The notes under the pieces are model-generated. The model did no database searches, had not been told where the DNA came from, and worked only from the letters and a program-made list of their open reading frames with translations. From Bacillota bacterium (GTDB lineage Bacteria; Bacillota; UBA4882; UBA10575), in contig DUQR01000049.1 in the NCBI GenBank assembly GCA_012837715.1, positions 1 to 57,247 of the forward strand: DNA of 57,247 nt. The letters are read 5' to 3'. Each line of letters starts with the position of its first letter. The first letter of the stretch is position 1. A program made the position numbers and the translations under genes. Below are positions 8,600 to 15,512 of this stretch, piece after piece.

Positions 8600-8902
8600 G
8601 ACAATCAACATATTTCGGCTGTGGCTTTTTTTATAGTCCGAAGTTAAGATTGATCCGGGGTTAAGTTTAATAAATGAAAGAAGGAGATATCCTAAGTTAA
8701 CAGAGAATTTTTGAAAGAGCTTCGGTTTATGCAGAATAAACGCGGCTTCTGGTGTCCCGATGGGCGCTGGGATGAATCAAACTTTTTGTGATGGAACCAA
8801 AAAGAAGAGGCCAGTGATATATTGTATTGGATTTGTTAAATCAAAGGACAACGCAAAAAGCCCAAACAGGGAAAGACAGAGGGTAGAGAAGGAGGTTATT
8901 GC
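8600..8902. other. Intergenic region between divergent pheA and vanX-like genes
   Basis: About 300 bases without a supported gene. It holds Family A repeat copy 2 (8782-8860). The remainder is AT-rich and shows no clear promoter for the vanX-like gene. Confidence 0.5.
8782..8860. repeat. Family A dispersed element, copy 2
   Basis: 79 bases, the same length as copy 1. Right end ACAACGCAAAAAG; left end CTTTTTGTGATGG is partly degenerate. The internal ATATATTGTATTGGA and AAAGGACAACGC segments match the reverse complement of copy 1. Confidence 0.65.
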
Positions 8903-9636
8903 ATGAAGTTCGGGAGGACGCGAAGGGCTCTCCGGGTCACATTCATCGTCCTTATCTTGTGGCTTGTGGCTTTTGTTCCAACTATCTTTGGGTTGGAAAG
9001 TGTGACGACGCCTACCACTTTACCGGAAGGCTTTGTTTACGTGGATGAAGTGATTCCCGATCTAGTCCAAGAGATCAGGTATTATGGGACCAATAATTTC
9101 ATGGGGCGACCAGTCGACGGCTACAATACAAACCGGGCGATTTTAACCCATAGGGCAGCGCAAGCCCTTCGAAAAGTGCAGCAGGAATTAAGCGGGAAGG
9201 GTCTGGGGTTAAAGATCTTCGACGGCTACCGGCCGACGCGGGCGGTTGATCATTTTCTCCGCTGGGCGGCGGATCCGAACGACCATAAAATGAAGGAACA
9301 ATATTATCCGGATTTTGAGAAGAAGGATTTATTTAGATTGGGGTACTGGGGTACATAGCTACCAGATCCGCCCATTCCCGGGGCAGTACGGTGGATCTTA
9401 CGGTGATTCATCTCGCGACCAAAGAAGAGTTGGATATGGGCAGTCCCTTTGATTTTCTCGGACCGCGCTCCCGGTATAACAGCCCGTCAATCAACGAGGA
9501 ACAATTCAAAAACCGAAAACTCTTAAGGGATCTGATGGTAAAATACGGTTTTGTCCCGTATAATGAAGAGTGGTGGCATTTTCGCTTAAAAGACGAGCCT
9601 TTTCCCGATACTTATTTTAATTTTGTGGTTGAATAA
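8903..9636 (+). pseudogene. VanX-type D-Ala-D-Ala dipeptidase, frameshifted by an 8-bp tandem duplication
   Basis: Family enzymes are zinc D-alanyl-D-alanine dipeptidases. An N-terminal hydrophobic segment (residues 10-30) suggests export or membrane anchoring. The first frame covers EIRYYGTNNFMGRPVDGY and the FDGYRP arginine loop, then stops at 9357. The second frame continues with the zinc motif SAHSRGSTVD and the catalytic end NEEWWHF. The break is the exact tandem repeat TGGGGTAC-TGGGGTAC (9339-9346 and 9347-9354). Removing one unit joins the frames as RLGYIATRSAHSRGSTVDLT, the expected family sequence, giving about 241 residues. It may be a recent mutation, a slippage switch or a sequencing error. 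No vanH, vanA or vanRS genes are nearby, so a role in peptidoglycan recycling is likelier than resistance. Confidence 0.88.
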
Positions 9637-9741
9637 TCCTTGAGTGGACAGGCCAGCAAGTCCTTTTGCGGAGCAAAGAACCGGTATGTTACATAAACGT
9701 CGTCCGATAATAATCCACAATGTTCAGGAGGTTATTGGGGA

Positions 9742-9999
9742 ATGGAAACCAGAATTGCTGCGGTTAGTATAATTGTGGAGCATCCCGATGCGGTGGAAAA
9801 GCTCAACAATATCCTGCATGAGTACAACAGTTATATCATTGGTCGGCTCGGGGTGCCATACCGGCAACGGGAAATCTCCATTATTTGTGTGGTGATGGAT
9901 GCTCCCAACGAAGTGATCAGCGCTTTATCCGGGAAACTGGGGATGCTGCCTAATGTGATGGCCAAAGCGGTATACTCAAAACCTTTTCCAAAGGAGTAG
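9742..9999 (+). CDS. TM1266-family putative iron-only hydrogenase regulator
   Basis: An 85-residue ACT-like protein (ETRIAAVSIIVE, IIGRLGVPYRQREISIICVV, ALSGKLGMLPNVMAKAVYSK) matching the TM1266 family, which accompanies [FeFe]-hydrogenase and maturation genes in anaerobes. Family members are small ferredoxin-fold proteins with a proposed nickel- or iron-linked regulatory role. ATG with AGGAGG at 9727. It is followed after five bases by a truncated Crp/Fnr gene. No hydrogenase gene is in the window. Confidence 0.85.
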   Translation: METRIAAVSIIVEHPDAVEKLNNILHEYNSYIIGRLGVPYRQREISIICVVMDAPNEVISALSGKLGMLPNVMAKAVYSKPFPKE

Positions 10000-10004
10000 T
10001 GAAC

Positions 10005-10115
10005 ATGGCTGCTCGTTGCTTGTTGGAAAGCCACGACAATTGTATTGAAAACGTCCCAATTTTCAGTAATTTATCCCCTGATGAAAGGCAAGAAATCGCC
10101 GGGATCACTAAGTAG
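10005..10115 (+). pseudogene. Crp/Fnr-family regulator, N-terminal remnant
   Basis: A 36-codon frame beginning MAARCLLESH with the segment CIENVPIFSNLSPDERQEIA, which matches the start of the cyclic-nucleotide-binding domain of Crp/Fnr proteins (VPIF..LS..E...IA). It stops at TAG. The remaining roughly 190 residues, including the HTH, are absent, and a terminator follows within 21 bases. AAGGAG lies eight bases before the ATG, inside the end of the TM1266 gene. Best read as what remains after a deletion; a functional mini-peptide cannot be excluded. Confidence 0.65.
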
Positions 10116-10135
10116 TAAGCAGTGGCGAAACGGAG

Positions 10136-10174
10136 AAGACCGATCAAGGATGAAAAAGGCTTGATGGGTCTTTT
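10136..10174 (+). terminator. Intrinsic terminator
   Basis: AAGACCGATCAAG paired with CTTGATGGGTCTT (one mismatch), loop GATGAAAAAGG, then TT. It ends the TM1266 unit. Confidence 0.7.
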
Positions 10175-10390
10175 CATGTTAACTATAGATTAAGAAACCC
10201 CGCTCCTTCAATCTTTTACCTTGATTAGCTTTACTTTCCGGCTAAACTTACTTAAAATTGAAAGGGCAAGCTTTCTCTATCCTGGACGCCGGATATGGTT
10301 AATAAAGGATTCAAGATCGGCGGTCCCAAAAACGATGAATTGAACCATACTTGCTTTCGGGTACGGTTACACTAACAGAGGAGGGACAGC

Positions 10391-11443
10391 ATGACAGTTT
10401 TATTTTTTGATTTTATAGAGCAGTTACTATCCACTCCGGCCCTTTTGGTGACTACGGTTTTAACTTTAGGGGTAATCTTGGTTAATGGTTGGACCGATGC
10501 ACCAAATGCGATTGCAACATGTATTTCCACGCGCTCGATGGGACCACGGGCAGCGATTGTGCTGGCTGCCGTCTTTAATTTTCTTGGTGTGTTTGTGATG
10601 ACCATGCTTAACGCTACGGTCGCCCAGACGATTTATAAGATGGTGGATTTTGGCGGTAACTCCCACGAGGCTTTGGTGGCTTTGTGCGCTGCACTGCTTG
10701 CCATCGTATTATGGGCTACCGCCGCTTGGTGGTTTGGGATTCCTACTAGTGAAAGCCATGCGTTAATTGCCGGGCTTTCCGGAGCGGCGATTGCCCTCCA
10801 AGGCGGGCTTTCCGGGATTAACTTCCAAGAATGGATGAAAGTCATTTACGGATTGGTCTTATCTACCGGCATGGGTTTCGGTACGGGGTGGTTGGTGGTT
10901 AAGTTGATCGAAAAAATCTGCTCCCGGATGGACCGGAGAAAAACCTTTAGCTTTTTTAAAAACGCTCAAATTACCGGCGCTGCGGGTATGGCCTTTATGC
11001 ACGGGGCTCAGGATGGCCAGAAGTTTATGGGCGTTTTTATGTTGGGGATGTTTTTAGCTCAAGGGCAGGCTAATGTGACCGCTTTCCAGATTCCGGTTTG
11101 GTTAATGCTCCTGTGTTCGTTGGTAATGTCGCTGGGGACGTCCATCGGGGGACTCCGGATCATTAAATCGGTCGGGATGGATATGGTAAAGTTAGATAAA
11201 CACCAGGGATTCTCTGCTGATTTGGCAGCGGTCCTCTCTTTGCTCACGGCTTCGGTAACCGGAATTCCGGTAAGCACTACTCATACCAAAACAACGGCGA
11301 TTATGGGGGTGGGCGCCGCCAAACGCTTATCATCGGTAAACTGGGGAATTGTCAAAGAGATGGTGATGGCCTGGGTTTTGACTTTCCCTGGTTGTGGGTT
11401 GATCGGTTTTCTGATGGCGGTATTGTTTATGCGCCTCTTTTAG
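10391..11443 (+). CDS. pit: PiT-family inorganic phosphate transporter
   Basis: A 350-residue integral membrane protein with about ten hydrophobic helices. Both halves carry the PiT signature: NGWTDAPNAIATCISTRSM near residues 31-50 and the second, symmetry-related AFMHGAQDGQKFMG near 200. The loops GIPTSESHALIAG and GIPVSTTHTKTTAIMGVG are also typical. It takes up phosphate, usually as metal-phosphate, with H+ or Na+. GAGGAGGG precedes the ATG. The DUF47 gene follows after 42 bases with its own ribosome site, a standard pairing for these transporters. Confidence 0.92.
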   Translation: MTVLFFDFIEQLLSTPALLVTTVLTLGVILVNGWTDAPNAIATCISTRSMGPRAAIVLAAVFNFLGVFVMTMLNATVAQTIYKMVDFGGNSHEALVALCAALLAIVLWATAAWWFGIPTSESHALIAGLSGAAIALQGGLSGINFQEWMKVIYGLVLSTGMGFGTGWLVVKLIEKICSRMDRRKTFSFFKNAQITGAAGMAFMHGAQDGQKFMGVFMLGMFLAQGQANVTAFQIPVWLMLLCSLVMSLGTSIGGLRIIKSVGMDMVKLDKHQGFSADLAAVLSLLTASVTGIPVSTTHTKTTAIMGVGAAKRLSSVNWGIVKEMVMAWVLTFPGCGLIGFLMAVLFMRLF

Positions 11444-11485
11444 TAAAGAAGGAACGGATCTATTTACGAAAGGAGTAGATGGTAG

Positions 11486-12109
11486 ATGGCTAACAAAAAG
11501 AATGAATATTACTTTACCACCTTTGCCCAATTGGTCCAGTATTCCTGCGATGCGGCGGTCCTGTTAAGCCAAATTATTAATGATTTTCACGCCGAGGAAC
11601 TGGAAACGAAAATGGACGAGATGCACGAGATCGAGCATGCCGGTGATAAGGGACGTCACGTGATGATGAAACAGTTGGCCCGGGAGTTTATTACCCCTAT
11701 TGAACGGGAAGATATCGTTTCCCTGGCTGATGCGATTGATAATGTAACCGATACGGTTGAAGATGTCTTGGTCCGGATATATATGTTCAATTTTACGGTA
11801 ATACGGGAAGATGCGATTAAAATGGCGGCGATTATTGTTAAATGTTGTGAAGCGCTGAAGGAAGCGGTGGTGGAATTTGCCAAATTCCGGAAGTCCCAAA
11901 CCTTACATAGCCTCATCATTGAAATCAACCGGTTGGAAGAGGAAGGGGACGCTTTGTTTGTTAAAGCTACCCGGAACCTTTTCGTGAATGAAAAGGATCC
12001 CGTGCAAATTATGGCTTGGCGGGAAACCTTTGATTATATGGAAAAATGCTGCGACGCCTGTGAAGAAGTCTCAGAAGTAATTGAAAGCGTAATGATGAAG
12101 AATTCATAA
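11486..12109 (+). CDS. DUF47 (PhoU-like) protein, PiT partner
   Basis: A 207-residue all-helical cytoplasmic protein of the DUF47/YkaA family, which shares the PhoU fold. Visible are DEMHEIEHAGDKGRH (conserved E-x2-GD metal-cluster motif of the first bundle) and NRLEEEGDALF of the second. Members are encoded beside PiT transporters and are thought to modulate phosphate uptake. AAAGGAGTAGATGGTAG precedes the ATG. It is co-directional with pit and probably in the same transcript. Confidence 0.88.
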   Translation: MANKKNEYYFTTFAQLVQYSCDAAVLLSQIINDFHAEELETKMDEMHEIEHAGDKGRHVMMKQLAREFITPIEREDIVSLADAIDNVTDTVEDVLVRIYMFNFTVIREDAIKMAAIIVKCCEALKEAVVEFAKFRKSQTLHSLIIEINRLEEEGDALFVKATRNLFVNEKDPVQIMAWRETFDYMEKCCDACEEVSEVIESVMMKNS

Positions 12110-12151
12110 CTTTGGGGCTCGACGGTTGATACCGATGGGGGCGACGACGAG

Positions 12152-12838
12152 ATGGAAAAACTGATCATTGATGATCTTGAGATCGAAGTGGTCCGGAAAA
12201 AGATTAAACACCTCTACTTATCGGTGTCTCCACCTGCCGGTAATGTCCGTATGACCGTCCCGGCGCGTCTGGATCATGAAACCATCACTTTTTTCGCCCG
12301 TTCCAAGTTAGCCTGGATTAAAAGACAGCAAGCAAAGATCCTCGCCCGGCCGTGCCCCCCGGTTCTGGATTATGTTCATGGGGAAACCCATTATTTTTTT
12401 GGCCGCCCTTATAGATTACAGGTACTGGAAACCACTAGTCGACAACGGGTGGAGTACAGCGCCGATCAGGGTCTGATTTTATATGTCCGGCCAAACAGCA
12501 CGAAAGAGCGACGACAAAAACTTTTAAACGACTGGTACCGCCAGCAGTTAAGAGCGGCAATCCCAACTTTTCTTGAAAAATGGCAAAAAGAAATTGGAGT
12601 TACCATTGGCGAATGGGGCATTAAACGGATGAAGACAAAATGGGGGAGTTGTAATCTTCAAGCCCGCCGGATCTGGCTCAATTTGGAGCTGGCGAAGAAA
12701 AGCCCCCGTTGTCTTGAGTACATTATCGTCCATGAATTAGTTCACGTGCTGGAACGAAAGCATAATAACCGGTTTTATGGTTATTTGACCAAGTATTTAC
12801 CGGACTGGAAGGAGATCAAGAAAGAGTTAAATAGCTAA
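12152..12838 (+). CDS. YgjP/DUF45 zinc metallopeptidase
   Basis: A 228-residue cytoplasmic protein of COG1451, sometimes called SprT-like or M48-like. The zinc motif HELVHVLERKHNNRFY (HExxH plus downstream His) is at about residues 195-210. Upstream are the family features RMKTKWGSC and RRIWLNLELAKK. The substrate is unknown; in some bacteria it accompanies type I restriction genes, but not here. The ribosome site is weak. It starts 42 bases after the DUF47 gene, so it could be the third gene of the pit transcript. A strong terminator follows at 12881. Confidence 0.85.
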   Translation: MEKLIIDDLEIEVVRKKIKHLYLSVSPPAGNVRMTVPARLDHETITFFARSKLAWIKRQQAKILARPCPPVLDYVHGETHYFFGRPYRLQVLETTSRQRVEYSADQGLILYVRPNSTKERRQKLLNDWYRQQLRAAIPTFLEKWQKEIGVTIGEWGIKRMKTKWGSCNLQARRIWLNLELAKKSPRCLEYIIVHELVHVLERKHNNRFYGYLTKYLPDWKEIKKELNS

Positions 12839-12864
12839 TTATCCTTGGCCCGTTGTCCAATAGG

Positions 12865-12908
12865 CTTTTTGCGTTGTTTACCCCTCCCGCGGGAGGGGGC
12901 TTTTTTTG
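12865..12908 (+). terminator. Terminator with adjoining solo Family A end
   Basis: The hairpin CCCCTCCCGCGGGAGGGG at 12881-12898 is followed by CTTTTTTT. Directly before it, 12865-12877 is CTTTTTGCGTTGT, identical to the Family A terminal sequence but without a partner end. Confidence 0.75.
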
Positions 12909-13027
12909 CAAAGAATTGTCGAACAAGGAAGGAAAAAGTAAAACAAAGTTAGAATTATATGTAAATAAGGCCAAATATAAGTAAAGAATAGCAATAATAG
13001 GCAGGGTGGATGGAGTGAAGAATCCCG

Positions 13028-14083
13028 ATGCGACTTGATATTTCGGTATTTAAAATTAAAAAGGTTTATATTTGGTTTTATTCTTACTTTCTCTCGATCC
13101 TTATTACATGGATTGTTTATATGACAGGAGGAACAAATAAAGTTTACGCCAATTTGATGTATATCCCCATTGCCATTATGGCGTCTACCCACGGGAAGCG
13201 GCAAGGGGTGATCCATGCGGTAGTAAGTGCCTTGTTAATCGGGCCTTTTATGCCCTTAGATACTGTTATGCATCTTAATCAGCCTTCGATTAACTGGACG
13301 GTAAGATTGATCACCTATAGCGCCATAGCCTTTGTCATCGGTTTTTTTGCCGATTTCTACCGGCAGGAGTTTGAAAAGAGAGTGAAAAAGGAAAAAGAGA
13401 TTGCCGATACCCAGATGGCAATGGTTTATTCTTTAGTTAAGCTAGCCGAATCAAGGGATGATAATACTGGGGTTCATATTGAACGGGTGGCTAAAATATG
13501 TCAACAGCTGGCCCGTAATTTACAGCGCCGCGATAAATACCGGGGTTATATCAATGATAGTTATATTCAAAAGATTACGGAATTAAGTCCGTTGCATGAT
13601 ATTGGTAAGGTGGGAATCCCCGATCAAATTTTGCTTAAACCCGGTCCTTTATCGGCGGAAGAATATGAGCTTATGAAGACCCACACCACGATCGGGGCCA
13701 AAACCCTCATGGAAGTAAAGGAGAAGTTTCCGGATCACCGGTTTTTAGAATTGGCGATTAGTATAATTAGATTCCATCATGAAAAGTGGGACGGCACCGG
13801 ATATCCGCTTGGTCTGGCAGGAACCACTATCCCTTTATCCGCCCGGATCATGGCCATTGTCGATGTGTACGACGCCCTACGGTCAAAGCGGGTATATAAG
13901 GATGCCATCTCCCATGAAGAAAGTATCCAAATTATCCGGGAGGGGAGTGGTAGTTTTTTTGACCCGGATATTGTCGAGGCTTTTCTGGAAATTCAAGCCG
14001 AGATTGGGGCGATCTTTGACCAATATGGGGAAGAAGAGCGGGCACCGGTAAGATGGCGGTGCAAAAAGGCGTACAGACAATGA
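13028..14083 (+). CDS. Membrane-anchored HD-GYP domain protein
   Basis: A 351-residue protein: three to four membrane helices in residues 10-120, a short coiled linker (EFEKRVKKEKEIADT), then an HD-GYP domain from about 135. Catalytic motifs are complete: the first His in GVHIERV, HDIGKVGIPD, and HHEKWDGTGYP. HD-GYP enzymes are metal-dependent phosphodiesterases, usually hydrolysing cyclic di-GMP. No GGDEF domain or diguanylate cyclase gene is in the window. The ribosome site is weak (GGAG about 14 bases upstream), and ATG 13028 is the first in-frame start. Transcribed alone. Confidence 0.87.
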   Translation: MRLDISVFKIKKVYIWFYSYFLSILITWIVYMTGGTNKVYANLMYIPIAIMASTHGKRQGVIHAVVSALLIGPFMPLDTVMHLNQPSINWTVRLITYSAIAFVIGFFADFYRQEFEKRVKKEKEIADTQMAMVYSLVKLAESRDDNTGVHIERVAKICQQLARNLQRRDKYRGYINDSYIQKITELSPLHDIGKVGIPDQILLKPGPLSAEEYELMKTHTTIGAKTLMEVKEKFPDHRFLELAISIIRFHHEKWDGTGYPLGLAGTTIPLSARIMAIVDVYDALRSKRVYKDAISHEESIQIIREGSGSFFDPDIVEAFLEIQAEIGAIFDQYGEEERAPVRWRCKKAYRQ

Positions 14084-14170
14084 GAAGAGTCGGCTGGAGA
14101 ATAAGGTTTAAAACGGGCTGCCGGATCCTAATCCTCAGCGAGTTTAATGGAGCAAAGGTGGCACCAGCGC

Positions 14171-14199
14171 TTGACAAAGAGCCTAAATTATGTTAAATT
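14171..14199 (+). promoter_or_regulatory. Promoter of the lacI-bgaA unit
   Basis: TTGACA (14171-14176) and TAAATT (14194-14199) with a 17-base spacer. The start of transcription would fall on the first operator-like palindrome. Confidence 0.6.
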
Positions 14200-14203
14200 T
14201 TAT

Positions 14204-14217
14204 TTAAAACGATTTAA
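14204..14217. promoter_or_regulatory. LacI-type operator candidate O1
   Basis: TTAAAACGATTTAA: a palindrome centred on CG with one mismatched pair, just after the promoter. LacI-family proteins typically bind palindromes with a central CG. Confidence 0.55.
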
Positions 14218-14290
14218 GTTACATTTTACTTGTTAGCTATTAAAGGATGAACGTTATTTTCCGCTGGGGAAAATTTTTTTAATTACCATT

Positions 14291-14306
14291 TTTAAAACGT
14301 TTTAAA
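14291..14306. promoter_or_regulatory. LacI-type operator candidate O2
   Basis: TTTAAAACGTTTTAAA, a perfect 16-bp palindrome with central CG, 88 bases centre-to-centre from O1 and 117 bases before the lacI start. The spacing would allow looping. Confidence 0.65.
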
Positions 14307-14422
14307 TAGCCAACGCCAAACGCCGGGTGTTCCGAAACTCAATGGGGTTGTGGTAGGCTTCGTTCCTAGCTCGTCGGGGAAGATCGAAGTAAACAAAGCG
14401 CGTCAGGAAGGAATAGAAAACA

Positions 14423-15418
14423 GTGGTGACAATTAAAGATGTGGCTAAAGCGGCTGGGGTTTCACCGGCCACCGTTTCTTTGGCTTTGAATAATAACGAT
14501 AAAGTGAACCGGGAAACAAGAAAACGGGTGCAAGCGGTTGCTCGATCCTTAAATTATATCCCCAATGCCCGAGCTAAAGCTTTGGTTGAGAAGTCAACCA
14601 AAATAATTGGTCTGGTCATTCCTGAGATCCATAATCCCTTCTTCTCCGAAATGGCTCAGGCGATCAAGGATTATTTACAAGACTCGGATTACAGTATTAT
14701 TCTTTGTGGGACGGATAACAATCCGGACTTGGAAAGTAAATACATCAATATGTTCAAAGGCGGTCTGGTTGACGGGGCGATTTTCAGCTGTATAACCAAT
14801 GTCAACAATGAAGTCGTTCATGATCTGGCCCGGAACTACCTCCCCCTGGTCTACATCGATCGGGTTGCTGAAGATGAAGAAGTAATTCCGATGATCAAAT
14901 CGAATTTGGCAGAGGGGGCTTACCAATTAACAAGACATTTGCTGGACTTGGGCCACCGGAAAATCGCTTTTATTGGGCGGACCGATGAAGAAAGGTTCCA
15001 AGGCTATCTTAAGGGGATGCAAGAAGCCGGTTGTCCGGTGATCGAGTCTTATATTTTTGATCAAAGCTACACTTTTGACCAAGGGATTGCGGCGGGGAAA
15101 ACCTTGCTTACGCTACCAGAAAAGCCAACTGGGGTGGTCTGTTTCAATGACGAGGTAGCCCTTGGGTTAACCCAGTTTATGGTTAAAGCCGGGCGGAAAA
15201 TACCGACCGATCTCTCGGTCTGCGGGATTGATAATACGGTATCCAGGTATTATAATCCGGAGATTACCACTATTGATGTGCCCAAACAGGAAATGGGGAG
15301 AACCGCGGCCCGGCTTTTGCTGAAGATGATTAAGGGTGAAAAAATTCGAGCGGAAGAGCGTTTTATCCATTTTCCGGTTACTCTCATCAAACGGGATTCG
15401 ACAGCGCCGCCTAGGTAG
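14423..15418 (+). CDS. LacI-family transcriptional regulator
   Basis: A 331-residue regulator. The N-terminal HTH is TIKDVAKAAGVSPATVSLAL, followed by the hinge helix NARAKAL and a periplasmic-binding-protein-like sugar domain (IIGLVIPEIHNPFFSEMA to FPVTLIKRDS). GTG 14423 or the adjoining GTG 14426 is the start, with AGGAAGGA about ten bases upstream. The GH42 beta-galactosidase gene follows after 94 bases, so the inducer is probably a galactoside or a breakdown product. The two CG-centred palindromes upstream imply autoregulation of both genes. That assignment is inference. Confidence 0.92.
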   Translation: MVTIKDVAKAAGVSPATVSLALNNNDKVNRETRKRVQAVARSLNYIPNARAKALVEKSTKIIGLVIPEIHNPFFSEMAQAIKDYLQDSDYSIILCGTDNNPDLESKYINMFKGGLVDGAIFSCITNVNNEVVHDLARNYLPLVYIDRVAEDEEVIPMIKSNLAEGAYQLTRHLLDLGHRKIAFIGRTDEERFQGYLKGMQEAGCPVIESYIFDQSYTFDQGIAAGKTLLTLPEKPTGVVCFNDEVALGLTQFMVKAGRKIPTDLSVCGIDNTVSRYYNPEITTIDVPKQEMGRTAARLLLKMIKGEKIRAEERFIHFPVTLIKRDSTAPPR

Positions 15419-15459
15419 TCGCTCCCCCGGCAAGCTGGGGCCAGCGAAAAGATGAAAAT
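15416..15459 (+). repeat. Family B stop-codon hairpin, copy 1
   Basis: Begins with the TAG stop of the lacI gene: TAGTCGCTC, stem CCCC-GGCAAGCT-GGGG, then CCAGCGAAAAGATGAAAAT. The outer pair TCGCT/AGCGA also matches. It aligns with copies at 19576 and 30117. No T-run follows. Confidence 0.65.
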
Positions 15460-15512
15460 CAGTCGTACCCCAAAATGTCAAACCGAAGGTAAGCAAGGAC
15501 AGAGGAGAGGAG

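Noticed and set aside
8903-9636. VanX-like gene as evidence of vancomycin resistance
   Set aside because: No vanH, vanA/B ligase or vanRS genes are nearby and the frame is broken; VanX/DdpX homologs also serve D-Ala-D-Ala recycling.
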